From positions 62,001 to 126,000 of the forward strand of contig CACOMO010000004.1 in assembly GCA_902628335.1 (NCBI GenBank): 64,000 nucleotides of DNA, read 5' to 3'. Below are positions 55,139 through 63,930 of the stretch, in pieces. The position numbers and the translations under genes are program-made. Each line of letters begins with the position of its first letter. The stretch's first letter is position 1. The stretch is from an uncultured Gammaproteobacteria bacterium. GTDB taxonomy: Bacteria > Pseudomonadota > Gammaproteobacteria > GCA-002705445 > GCA-002716945. The notes below the pieces were generated by a model. The model was given only the letters and a program-made list of their open reading frames with translations. It was not told the DNA's origin and searched no databases.

Positions 55139-56437
55139 ATGTCGCTTAGAGAAAATGCGCTAAACATCTATACCTCTTGTCTTGAAAAACTAGAGCCAAG
55201 AAAACGTGTTTACGATTACTTGTTAAGCTTAAAAACAAGTATAGTTGGTTGCGATAAAATATTTCCAGTAGCTTTTGGTAAAGCAGCATTTTCAATGATG
55301 GACGGTTTAATAAATTATTTAAAGTCCACAAATTCAACAGACAAGATACATAATCTACCAATTGTAATATCGAATTCTAAGAGTGTACCAGATTATCCAA
55401 TTTCCGAATTCATTACTGCTCACCCGACGCCTGATGAAAATAGTGTCCTTGCAGCAAAAACAGTGTTGCAATACACATCTGAAATGAATGCACATGATCT
55501 ATCGATTAATCTGATCAGCGGTGGGGGTTCATCTCTCCTATGTCTCCCACATGACGATATATCGCTCAATGATAAAGTATTAGTAAATAATCTTCTGCTC
55601 AAATGTGGCGCCAGTATAAATGAAATAAATACAATCAGAAAACATCTGTCTAAAATTAAAGGTGGACGTCTATCTGAGCATGTTTATCCTTCTAAGTCGA
55701 TTTCATTAATCATCTCAGATGTGATTAATGATGATGTAAGCACAATAGCGAGTGGCCCAACGTCAATTGATCACACTACGTATAGTGATGCTATTGATAT
55801 CATTCATCGTTACAAAATCGAGAGAGAGATCCCAGAGAATGTAATAGATCTTCTGAGAAGAGGTAAAAGTGGTCAAGTGTCTGAGAGCCCTAAAAATCTC
55901 GATAATACTGATAATCATATAATCTGTAGTAATAAAATATTTAGAAAAGAATTAATTGAGGCAGCAAATAATTCAGGTTTTAATTCGTTTCTAATTGATA
56001 GAGATATTAATGGAGTTGCGAGCGATGAAGCAGTTAGATTGATTGATGATTATAACAGTATCATAAGTAATAGTTCGTCTAGAAGAATTGCAATTGTATC
56101 AGGTGGTGAAACGGTAGTAGATATTAAGGGCTCGGGTAAAGGTGGAAGAAATCAAGAACTAGGATTGTCATTCTTACACAGACTAAATGGCGAATTACTA
56201 AATAGGAATTGGTTGTTTCTCTCAGTCGGTACAGATGGAATTGATGGTCCAACGGACGCTGCAGGAGCAATCATCAGCTCAGATATGATTGATAAGTATG
56301 CGGCACTAGCTTCAAACATAGACAAATATCTAGACAATAATGATTCGTATAACTGCTTAAATCAACTTGATTCACTTTACATTACTGGACCATCCGGGAC
56401 AAATGTTGCAGACATCCAGATTTTGTTAGTTGATTAA
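55139..56437 (+). CDS. gckA: Glycerate 2-kinase, MOFRL family
   Basis: Phosphorylates D-glycerate, in this family normally to 2-phosphoglycerate. The 432-residue protein has the N-terminal DUF4147 region (VAFGKAAFSMMDG near 44, THPTPDENS-like TAHPTPDENS, LISGGGSSLLCLP near 129, IRKHLSKIKGGRLSE near 164) and the C-terminal MOFRL domain (SGGETVVDIKGSGKGGRNQELGL near 323, GTDGIDGPTDAAGA). The ORF track uses TTG 55130; ATG 55139 is more likely. The cassette sgaA-hprA-gckA is complete and tightly packed. It ends 4 bases into the convergent hemL. Confidence 0.93.
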   Translation: MSLRENALNIYTSCLEKLEPRKRVYDYLLSLKTSIVGCDKIFPVAFGKAAFSMMDGLINYLKSTNSTDKIHNLPIVISNSKSVPDYPISEFITAHPTPDENSVLAAKTVLQYTSEMNAHDLSINLISGGGSSLLCLPHDDISLNDKVLVNNLLLKCGASINEINTIRKHLSKIKGGRLSEHVYPSKSISLIISDVINDDVSTIASGPTSIDHTTYSDAIDIIHRYKIEREIPENVIDLLRRGKSGQVSESPKNLDNTDNHIICSNKIFRKELIEAANNSGFNSFLIDRDINGVASDEAVRLIDDYNSIISNSSSRRIAIVSGGETVVDIKGSGKGGRNQELGLSFLHRLNGELLNRNWLFLSVGTDGIDGPTDAAGAIISSDMIDKYAALASNIDKYLDNNDSYNCLNQLDSLYITGPSGTNVADIQILLVD

Positions 56438-57723
56438 AACTTATTTTTCTTAACCCAGTCCTCGATTATATTCAGCGTTTTATTTATATCATTTATTTTG
56501 TGTGCTGATGAGATGAAACCAGCTTCAAATGCGGATGGGGCAAAGTAAATTCCTCTAGTCAACATTTGTCTAAAAAATTTTTTAAAAATACTAATATTTT
56601 TCTTTGTTATATCTTTATAATTACTAGGCTTATCTTTTGAGAAGTATATACCAAACATACCACCTTCACTATCTGCACTCATATTTACTCTGTGAGAGTC
56701 TGATATTAAATTAATTGAGTTAGTGAAGTACCTTGACAGTTTTGAGAGACTGCTGAAATACGTTTTCTTCGATATGATATCTAGTGTTCCTATACCAGCA
56801 GCCATAGCTACAGGATTTCCTGATAAGGTGCCTGCTTGATAGACATTCCCAGCAGGGCTAAGACAATTCATTATTTCTGATTTTCCTCCAAATGCACCTA
56901 CTGGGAAGCCACCCCCTAAAACTTTTCCAAGCGTAGTAATGTCAGGTTTGATTTTATATAAATTTTGAGCCCCAGCTAGGGAGACCCTGAAACCAGTCAT
57001 TACTTCATCAAAAATTAATAAAATTTTGTTCTCAGAACATAGGCCCCTTAATTCCTTAAGAAAAAATTTGTCACTTCTTATGAAATTCATGTTGCCTGCT
57101 ATCGGCTCAATTATTATACATGCAAATTTATTTTTCCTAATAGCTGCTTTTACCGCTTGAATATCGTTGTACGGAACGGACATCGTCTCGCTAGCGAACG
57201 ACTTTGGTACTCCTTTTGAGTCAGGTGATCCTAGAGTAGAGGCACCTGATCCTGCTTTAATCAAGAAAGAATCTGCATGACCATGGTAGCACCCATTAAA
57301 TTTAAGTATTTTTGTCCTTCCTGTGTAACCTCTTGCAAGTCTTATCGCACTCATTGTTGCTTCTGTTCCAGAGTTGACCATTCTCACTTTTGATATTGAT
57401 GGGTAGATCTCAGTTATTTTCTTGGCAATTACTACTTCTTTTTTACATGGTATTCCGTATGTAATACCCTCTCTAATTGTTTGACTTATGATTTTTACAA
57501 TTCTTGAATCACAGTGACCAAGAATTTGTGCTCCCCAAGAGCCAATATAGTCAATATATCTATTCCCATCTTCATCTGTTAAGTATGCTCCTTTGGCTTT
57601 TTTCACGAAAAATGGTTCACCTCCGACTGAGGAGAATGACCTAACTGGAGAGTTTACACCACCCGGCAGAAGTCTTTTTGCATGTTTGAATATTTCTCTA
57701 GATTTCTTCATTTTTAAATTCAT
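56434..57723 (-). CDS. hemL: Glutamate-1-semialdehyde 2,1-aminomutase
   Basis: Forms 5-aminolevulinate by the C5 route, feeding hemB. The 429-residue class III aminotransferase has LLPGGVNSPVRSF near 18, VNSGTEATMSAIRLARGYTGR near 116, CYHGHADSFL, DEVMTGFRVSLAGAQ and the PLP lysine in TTLGKVLGGGFPVGAFGG near 265. ATG 57711 is a possible alternative start. It overlaps thiE by about 26 bases and they share a strand, an order also found in Pseudomonas. Confidence 0.97.
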   Translation of the reverse strand: MNLKMKKSREIFKHAKRLLPGGVNSPVRSFSSVGGEPFFVKKAKGAYLTDEDGNRYIDYIGSWGAQILGHCDSRIVKIISQTIREGITYGIPCKKEVVIAKKITEIYPSISKVRMVNSGTEATMSAIRLARGYTGRTKILKFNGCYHGHADSFLIKAGSGASTLGSPDSKGVPKSFASETMSVPYNDIQAVKAAIRKNKFACIIIEPIAGNMNFIRSDKFFLKELRGLCSENKILLIFDEVMTGFRVSLAGAQNLYKIKPDITTLGKVLGGGFPVGAFGGKSEIMNCLSPAGNVYQAGTLSGNPVAMAAGIGTLDIISKKTYFSSLSKLSRYFTNSINLISDSHRVNMSADSEGGMFGIYFSKDKPSNYKDITKKNISIFKKFFRQMLTRGIYFAPSAFEAGFISSAHKINDINKTLNIIEDWVKKNKF

Positions 57724-58336
57724 TTAATAACAGATTTATAGATTCGATAGAATTCATTTGATTGAAGATTCCATCAATAAGTGCAATCATGTCTGGTTTT
57801 AAGATGACTTGCTCTCTTATATTCTGTAAATTTATTCCACCGATGACACATATTGGGATATCAAGAAATTCTTTCGCCTTTTTTATAGTATTCTTGTTAC
57901 AGAGAGTGTAGTTCACTTTGTTATTCGTTTTATACATCGACCCGAAAGAAACATAGGATGCTTTATTTTCTTCACAATACCTAGCATTACCCAATGAATC
58001 ATAACATGAAATCCCAATAATTCGATCTCCGCCAAGTTTATTTCTTATATTTTTAATCTTATCGACATCGAAACCAATATGTATGCCAATATCATCGTAT
58101 TTTACGACTTCATCATCATAGTCATTTAATATTAGTTTGACATTATTCAGCTGACATTCTCTGTAGAGTAAGTCAGTAATTCTATTCCGTCTTGAGTAAG
58201 ATAAAAACTTTGGTCTGAATTGAAATACACTAATATCTGTATTGATAACTCGTAAGCAATCTTCAACAAAGATCTTGTCTGAGACAAATTCATTTGGTGT
58301 AATTGGATAAATTCCTTTTAAATATTTTTCGTACAT
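57698..58336 (-). CDS. thiE: Thiamine-phosphate synthase
   Basis: Joins the pyrimidine and thiazole halves of thiamine. The 212-residue TIM-barrel protein has VFQFRPKFLS near 37, GIHIGFDVD near 84, GISCYDSLGNA near 108, YVSFGSMYKT and CVIGGINLQNI near 163. It is more divergent than HemL. No TPP riboswitch is visible in the short gap upstream (58337-58400). Thiamine diphosphate is used by transketolase in this window. Confidence 0.88.
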   Translation of the reverse strand: MYEKYLKGIYPITPNEFVSDKIFVEDCLRVINTDISVFQFRPKFLSYSRRNRITDLLYRECQLNNVKLILNDYDDEVVKYDDIGIHIGFDVDKIKNIRNKLGGDRIIGISCYDSLGNARYCEENKASYVSFGSMYKTNNKVNYTLCNKNTIKKAKEFLDIPICVIGGINLQNIREQVILKPDMIALIDGIFNQMNSIESINLLLNEFKNEEI

Positions 58337-58400
58337 TTAAATAATATATAGCAAAAATATATGCTTTATCATAGAATTATGCAAACTGTAATCAATAAAT

Positions 58401-58568
58401 ATGAAAAAATATCTTTGTTTAATATGCGGTCTCATTTACGATGAGGAACTCGGTTGGCCTGATGATGGTATTGAGCCAGGGACTAAATGGGAAGATGTAC
58501 CAGCTACATGGGTTTGTCCTGATTGTGGTGCAACAAAAGATGATTTTGATATGATTGAAGTAACGTAA
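58401..58568 (+). CDS. Rubredoxin
   Basis: Too short for the ORF track. ATG 58401 opens a 55-residue protein with both iron knuckles: [15 protein letters not shown] (CxxCGxxY) and [13 protein letters not shown] (CPxCG), plus the family's [15 protein letters not shown] linker. Rubredoxins carry single electrons at low potential; the partner is unknown. It is divergent from thiE and 11 bases before the MATE gene. Confidence 0.95.
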   Translation: MKKYLCLICGLIYDEELGWPDDGIEPGTKWEDVPATWVCPDCGATKDDFDMIEVT

Positions 58569-58579
58569 TTTAACGAGAT

Positions 58580-59872
58580 TTGAACAAGTTTGATTATAAA
58601 GTTCTACGAATAGCGTTTCCGCTAATACTTTCAAATATCACTATACCTTTAGTAGGATTTGTGGATAACATGATGATGGGCTTCCTAGGCTCTACAATAT
58701 TTATCGGTGCGATAGGTATTGGAAGTATTATTATTAGTTATTTAATATTTAGTTTTGGTTTTATGAAATCAATCACGACAGGCTTTGTTTCACAAAGCAC
58801 TGGATCAAGAGATTACAAATCTCTCTTCAAGTCAATTTATCAGCTATTATTTATCACCATACTTATATCTTTTTTAATATTATTTTTTAGAGAAAAAATT
58901 ATACATTACTCACTTGGTCTTGTGGATAGCTCTCTAGATGTTTTAAGCAACAGTCGTATTTATTTAGAAATCCGTATTTGGTCTATACCTGCTATTTTCG
59001 TCAGAGACATATTAATCGGATATTACATTGGTTCTCAAAAAACACTTTTCGCTATGGCTATAAGTATAATAATCAATTTAATAAATATTATCTTAGATAT
59101 ATTCTTTATTTACTTTTTAAATTACTCAATAGAAGGCGCAGCCTATGCATCACTTATTGCAGAGTATTCGATATTAATTTTTATCGTTTATGCAGTTCTG
59201 ACTGAGAAAAATTTTCAAAAAATATCAATATCAGAATTACTTGACATAAAATCACTAAGAATGAAGCTTAGAGTTAACTTAGATATGTTCATAAGATCAA
59301 TAATACTAATGACATGTTTTGCCTACTTTATACTAGAGAGTGCGAGCTACGGAGATTCGATTCTTGCAGCAAATACCATCCTACTAAATTTCTTCTTCAT
59401 ATTTTCACATGGTATTGATGGATTTGCTCATGCATCCGAAGTGTTGGTGGGAGATTCTGTAGGTAAGAAAAATAGGAAACTTCTTATAAGTTCTATTTAC
59501 ACCACAGGTAAATTTTCATTAATACTAGCATTTCTATTTATAGCTTTTTTTGTATTATTTGGTGATTATATTGTAAGCGTTATATCTGATTTAACTTTGC
59601 TGAGACAAATAGTAAATGAATATATCGTTTGGCTGCTCGCAATTTTTCTTTTCGCCACAGTAGCCTTCTGGTTAGATGGAGTGTTTATCGGTCTACTTGA
59701 GACAACCCTCCTTAGAAATATCATGATAGCTTCCGGTGGCCTGTTCTTTATTACCCAGACATTAATGATTGATGCAAGTAATCATTATCTATGGCTTTGT
59801 TTTCTCATTTTTTTCTCACTTCGGAGCATATTTCTAGGATATTCGCTCATAGCTAAACTTAAAAACTATTAA
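58580..59872 (+). CDS. MATE-family efflux transporter (DinF-like)
   Basis: A 430-residue membrane protein with about 12 hydrophobic segments and the MATE N-terminal pattern IAFPLILSNITIPLVGFVDNMMMGFLG. Later segments FSFGFMKSITTGFVSQSTG and HGIDGFAHASEVLVGDSVGKKN match the DinF subfamily, in which the second half starts with the FAHASEVLVG-like stretch. MATE proteins exchange sodium or protons for drugs or metabolites; substrate unknown. It starts with TTG and a weak ribosome-binding site. Confidence 0.88.
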   Translation: MNKFDYKVLRIAFPLILSNITIPLVGFVDNMMMGFLGSTIFIGAIGIGSIIISYLIFSFGFMKSITTGFVSQSTGSRDYKSLFKSIYQLLFITILISFLILFFREKIIHYSLGLVDSSLDVLSNSRIYLEIRIWSIPAIFVRDILIGYYIGSQKTLFAMAISIIINLINIILDIFFIYFLNYSIEGAAYASLIAEYSILIFIVYAVLTEKNFQKISISELLDIKSLRMKLRVNLDMFIRSIILMTCFAYFILESASYGDSILAANTILLNFFFIFSHGIDGFAHASEVLVGDSVGKKNRKLLISSIYTTGKFSLILAFLFIAFFVLFGDYIVSVISDLTLLRQIVNEYIVWLLAIFLFATVAFWLDGVFIGLLETTLLRNIMIASGGLFFITQTLMIDASNHYLWLCFLIFFSLRSIFLGYSLIAKLKNY

Positions 59873-59920
59873 AATAGCCAAAAAATAACAGATTAATATT
59901 CTTTTAGTTTTAGAAATTTA

Positions 59921-59929
59921 TGGTATATT
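59921..59929 (+). promoter_or_regulatory. Extended -10 promoter candidate for the ferredoxin gene
   Basis: TGGTATATT fits an extended -10 element (TGn followed by TATATT) about 28 bases upstream of ATG 59958. No good -35 is needed for this type. AAGGAG at 59946-59951 then gives a strong ribosome-binding site, so this gene looks independently and well expressed. Confidence 0.4.
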
Positions 59930-59957
59930 GGAATCTTATTCAGCCAAGGAGAAAGGA

Positions 59958-60299
59958 ATGGTATTTGGATTATTCAAGAAAAAGGAGCCAGTCAAGGTTA
60001 CCATTAAAAGTACAGGCGACGAATTTATGTGTGAGCCCGGTGAACTATTAATGAAAGCTGCTCTTAAAGCTAAGATTGCATGGCCTCTGTCGTGCAAAGT
60101 AGGAAGTTGCGGATCATGCAGAGCTACAATTTTGGAAGGAGAGGGAAAATATCCTCCAAGTCCTGCGGACCCTGTTATGCTTCTTTATAAAGAAGAAATA
60201 GATAGTGGTATGGTAATAGCTTGCCAATGGACGCCAACCACTGATATTGTTGTCGATGTTGAGGTCGGAAAAGAAGGTGACAAAAGAGGAATGATTTAA
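59958..60299 (+). CDS. Plant-type [2Fe-2S] ferredoxin
   Basis: From ATG 59958 (MVFGLFKKKEP) a 113-residue protein with the chloroplast-type cluster site: SCKVGSCGSC near 46 (three Cys) and the fourth Cys in MVIACQWTPT. A short basic N-terminal segment precedes the fold. Related domains occur as the electron-transfer part of oxygenase reductases. No oxygenase or reductase gene is adjacent, and the partner is unknown. The ORF track start at 59928 is unsupported; AAGGAG is placed for 59958. It is convergent with plsC. Confidence 0.9.
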   Translation: MVFGLFKKKEPVKVTIKSTGDEFMCEPGELLMKAALKAKIAWPLSCKVGSCGSCRATILEGEGKYPPSPADPVMLLYKEEIDSGMVIACQWTPTTDIVVDVEVGKEGDKRGMI

Positions 60300-60309
60300 C
60301 TCTTTATCT

Positions 60310-61080
60310 TCACTTACTTAGATTTACACTCGTAATTTCATCCCTAGAATTTTTCACTAAATCAAAGCTTTGTCTTGCTAAATCGTATGGTTGTTGATTA
60401 CATCTTATTGTCTCATGAAATTTAACTAAAACAGTAGTCCTAAATCTTGACATACATTTAATTGAGATATTTAGCAATGTTTGACTTTTATCTGCCCAAC
60501 ATATACTGAGGTCGTTAGCGTTATCTCTTGGATAGTCAATTGGATAATGTATTAAAACAGGTTGAGTTTTCTTATTGTCACCAATTATTGATTCAAGAAG
60601 TTTACTGTGGAATTTTTTTATCTGCTTTCCATCACCAATTCTCCCTTCAGGAAAGATGACAATTTTCTTGTTAAGTTCTATGTAGTCTCTCATTTTCTTA
60701 ATAACACTATCATTGTCTCTTATATCACCTCTTCTTATAAATATAGTTCCTGTTTTTGAGGATAAATGACCTATAACTGGCCAACTCCTTATTTCAGATT
60801 TTGCGATAAAATTTACAGGTATTAGTGACTGCAAAATTATAATATCAAAAAGTGTCACATGGTTTGAAATAAATGTATTAACAGAATTATCAAGATTACC
60901 TATTCTGATAATATTAAAGCCAAATAAGAAAGATAGAATTTTCATCCAAATATGACTAATTTTGTGATGAACAGGTTTTAATTTAAGATTATCTGCAGGA
61001 AAGAATATAAGTATAGTCAGTCCTAACACAATGTGTATAACAATTAGGGGTAGTCTAATTAAAATCAGAAATAAACCCAC
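60310..61080 (-). CDS. plsC: 1-acyl-sn-glycerol-3-phosphate acyltransferase
   Basis: Adds the second acyl chain to lysophosphatidate in membrane lipid synthesis. The 256-residue protein has N-terminal membrane segments, the HX4D catalytic motif in ISNHVTLFDIIIL near 91, TIFIRRGD, and the substrate motif IFPEGRIGDGK near 157. Other LPLAT acyltransferases (for example of ornithine lipids) remain possible. Its ATG overlaps the stop of the DUF255 gene by one base. Confidence 0.85.
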   Translation of the reverse strand: MGLFLILIRLPLIVIHIVLGLTILIFFPADNLKLKPVHHKISHIWMKILSFLFGFNIIRIGNLDNSVNTFISNHVTLFDIIILQSLIPVNFIAKSEIRSWPVIGHLSSKTGTIFIRRGDIRDNDSVIKKMRDYIELNKKIVIFPEGRIGDGKQIKKFHSKLLESIIGDNKKTQPVLIHYPIDYPRDNANDLSICWADKSQTLLNISIKCMSRFRTTVLVKFHETIRCNQQPYDLARQSFDLVKNSRDEITSVNLSK

Positions 61081-63074
61081 TAATACCTCATTTTAGATGA
61101 CAATTGGTCAAGATCAATAATTGGCTCAGAACACACAAAATTTTCACATATGTAAGCAGTAAATTCCCCTTTACTTATTTTGCTGTCAATATTTTCTATT
61201 CCAGTCTTGAGATTTTTATCAATAATAAAAACTTGGTCTTGTACTCCAGCAATACTCAATATTTTGTCTTTAATATATTTTATTTTAGAATTATCACATC
61301 TAATGAAAATCGTCTTTCTGGGATTATATTCTGGGATAGATGCAATCATATTACAATGAGAATCGTATGATCTGTTGAGTGATGTGGTTGATGAATTGAA
61401 AGTCTCTTCTGCTAATTCCTTAAAGTGAATTTTACCAGTGATATCAAAAATCTTGTGCAAGACGTCAATCATAACACTATTACCAGATGGCATTGATTCA
61501 TCCGTATATAGCTTAGGCCTATAAATGAGGTCCTGATTAAGAATTGATGAAAAGAAGAAACCACCATGCTCTTTATCTAGAAAATTTTGCTCACATGTAT
61601 CAATTAACTTCATCAGAAATAAATATGTCTCTGGATCCCATTGTAGTTTTAGAAACTCTATACAAACATTTGATAAAAATGCGTAGTCATCCAAGTAAGC
61701 GTGAAATTCAGGTTGTTCATGAAAACACGCATACAATTTATCACCATCCCAAAGTTTATCTTTTATGAACGCAAATGATTTTGATGCTGATTCATAATAT
61801 TTTATTTCATTTGTGATTTTATACGTATCCAGCAGACCTTTGATCATAAGACAGTTCCATGAGGTTAAGATTTTCTTATCAGTACCTGGGGGTACTCTAG
61901 TATTTCTTTCTTTTTTTAATTTATCTAAAATGCTATCAATTACAATAGCATTACTATTAAACTCTTCTATATTTTTTTGTGTGATGTGCAGGTGAAAATT
62001 ATCCTCAAAATTTGGTTTCTCATAAACTACATATACTTTTTTAAAAATTCTCAATTCCTCTTCCGTAAGTAGCTTGTTAAGTTCTCTGTCAGACCAGACA
62101 TAATATTTTCCTTCTTTGCCATCTGAATCCGCATCAATAGTAGAGCTAAAACCACCATTAGCATTTTGCATGTCTGACATTGCCCAGTCGCAGGTCTCAA
62201 TAGCTTTTTTTAAATATATTGGATCACCGAAAACTCTGAAAGCGTCACACATAATGGATACCAGAGGACCATTATCATAGAGCATTTTCTCGAAGTGTGG
62301 GATCATCCAGAGCTCATCTACTGAATATCGAAAAAAGCCTCCACCTACTTGGTCATAGATCCCTGAGTAACACATTCTATCGATGGATAGTTTTAAAAGA
62401 TCAGATGATTCCGAATCAAGTTTTTTATGATTATCTAAGAGTAGTTTAAGATTTGTACACCTAGGAAATTTAGGCGCAGATCCAAAACCACCATGAACTT
62501 TATCAAATGATGAGATAAGCGAGTCTATGGTCCGTTGACTGATATTTTCTTCTGCTAACTTTTCGTTTGTATTGTTGAGATTATCAAATATATTTTGAAT
62601 CTGAACATTTTGAGTTTTAATATCGTGTTGTTTATTATGAAAAAAATCAGATACTCTCTCTAATATTTGTTTAAAAGCAGGTAGTCCATAGCGTTCTTCA
62701 GGCGGGAAATATGTTCCTGCAAAAAAAGGGAATTTATCATCGGTCATGAATACTGTCAGTGGCCATCCACCTGATTTACCTGTAATAATTGTTTGCGCCA
62801 TTTGATATATCTTATCTAAATCCGGCCTTTCCTCTTTATCAAGTTTAATATTGATGAAATTCTTATTCATCAATTCAGCCGTTTCTTTATTTTCAAATGA
62901 TTCATGAGCCATAACATGACACCAGTGACAAGCCGAATATCCAACTGATAGTAAAATCGGCTTACCTTCTTTTCTAGCAATATCAAAAGCCTCCTCACCC
63001 CAAGGATACCAATCAACAGGATTTTCAGCATGCTGTTGTAGATAGGCACTCTTTTCATTTCCCAATTTATTCAT
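61080..63074 (-). CDS. DUF255 thioredoxin-domain protein (YyaL/SPATA20-like)
   Basis: A 664-residue protein with an N-terminal thioredoxin-like domain ([13 protein letters not shown] near 17, [18 protein letters not shown] near 43 with Cxx[14 protein letters not shown] near 100) and a long (alpha/alpha)6-like C-terminal part ([47 protein letters not shown]). Homologues from bacteria to humans are near full length here, but the enzymatic role is unknown. It shares a transcript with plsC, and is divergent from lgt. Confidence 0.92.
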   Translation of the reverse strand: MNKLGNEKSAYLQQHAENPVDWYPWGEEAFDIARKEGKPILLSVGYSACHWCHVMAHESFENKETAELMNKNFINIKLDKEERPDLDKIYQMAQTIITGKSGGWPLTVFMTDDKFPFFAGTYFPPEERYGLPAFKQILERVSDFFHNKQHDIKTQNVQIQNIFDNLNNTNEKLAEENISQRTIDSLISSFDKVHGGFGSAPKFPRCTNLKLLLDNHKKLDSESSDLLKLSIDRMCYSGIYDQVGGGFFRYSVDELWMIPHFEKMLYDNGPLVSIMCDAFRVFGDPIYLKKAIETCDWAMSDMQNANGGFSSTIDADSDGKEGKYYVWSDRELNKLLTEEELRIFKKVYVVYEKPNFEDNFHLHITQKNIEEFNSNAIVIDSILDKLKKERNTRVPPGTDKKILTSWNCLMIKGLLDTYKITNEIKYYESASKSFAFIKDKLWDGDKLYACFHEQPEFHAYLDDYAFLSNVCIEFLKLQWDPETYLFLMKLIDTCEQNFLDKEHGGFFFSSILNQDLIYRPKLYTDESMPSGNSVMIDVLHKIFDITGKIHFKELAEETFNSSTTSLNRSYDSHCNMIASIPEYNPRKTIFIRCDNSKIKYIKDKILSIAGVQDQVFIIDKNLKTGIENIDSKISKGEFTAYICENFVCSEPIIDLDQLSSKMRY

Positions 63075-63082
63075 ATAACATT

Positions 63083-63112
63083 TTGATCTACTTTATTATA
63101 GGCTATTATAAT
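63083..63112 (+). promoter_or_regulatory. Predicted sigma-70 promoter for lgt-thyA
   Basis: TTGATC (63083-63088), an 18-base spacer and a consensus TATAAT (63107-63112) stand upstream of lgt, whose ATG is at 63139. The -35 matches TTGA. No Shine-Dalgarno site is evident before lgt. Confidence 0.5.
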
Positions 63113-63138
63113 ACAACTATAGTTCAATATTATCATAA

Positions 63139-63930
63139 ATGATTTATACACATGATATCGATCCGATTATCGTCTCTATAGGGCCAGTAGAGTTATACTG
63201 GTATGGAGCAATGTATGCCATCTCATTTCTGATAATCGACTACATGATGAAAGCAAATCATTTTAATTTTAATAAATATAATTTATCAAAGATTCAAATA
63301 GATAAAGTACTTTTAGTATCTTTAGTTGCACTACTAATAGGTGGAAGACTTGGATATGTAATTTTTTATAACCTCGATTATTATCTATTGTCTCCTATCA
63401 AAACATTGTTCATTTGGGAGGGAGGGATGTCTTTTCACGGTGCATTATTAGGTGTCATCATTGCTACTTACAGTCTGCGAAAATCTCTTAAGATTAATTT
63501 CCTACAACTTACAGATTTCATGGTTCTTTATGTACCGATTGGTCTATTCTTTGGCAGAATAGGAAACTTCATCAATTCAGAATTATATGGGATACCTACT
63601 TATTCATCTTGGGGAGTGATTTTTCCTCTCTTAGATAATATACCTAGACACCCATCAATGTTATATGAAGCCTTTCTTGAGGGCGTTGTCTTGTTTACTA
63701 TCTTATTATTATTATCTCGTAAACATTTTACTACACCTGGATTCTTAACATCCATTTTCCTTATATTTTATAGTATATTTAGATTTATGATTGAATTTGT
63801 AAGAGTTCCAGATAGCCATATTGGTTATATTATGAGTGACTGGCTAACACTTGGACAATTGTTATCGGTACCAATGACATTCTTTGGCATACTACTTCTG
63901 ATCAAAATAAAAAGGAGTCAAGTAACGTGA
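63139..63930 (+). CDS. lgt: Prolipoprotein diacylglyceryl transferase
   Basis: Attaches diacylglycerol to lipobox cysteines, for example on the lipoprotein hydrolase at 18937. The 263-residue membrane protein has LYWYGAMYAISFLI near 19, LIGGRLGYVIFYN near 70, IWEGGMSFHGALLG near 95 and the signature GLFFGRIGNFINSELYG near 135, with RHPSMLYEAFLEG after it. thyA starts inside its stop codon. Confidence 0.97.
   Translation: MIYTHDIDPIIVSIGPVELYWYGAMYAISFLIIDYMMKANHFNFNKYNLSKIQIDKVLLVSLVALLIGGRLGYVIFYNLDYYLLSPIKTLFIWEGGMSFHGALLGVIIATYSLRKSLKINFLQLTDFMVLYVPIGLFFGRIGNFINSELYGIPTYSSWGVIFPLLDNIPRHPSMLYEAFLEGVVLFTILLLLSRKHFTTPGFLTSIFLIFYSIFRFMIEFVRVPDSHIGYIMSDWLTLGQLLSVPMTFFGILLLIKIKRSQVT

Noticed and set aside
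58337-58400. TPP riboswitch before thiE
   Set aside because: The 64-base gap is too short and lacks the conserved CUGAGA and GACC-type boxes.
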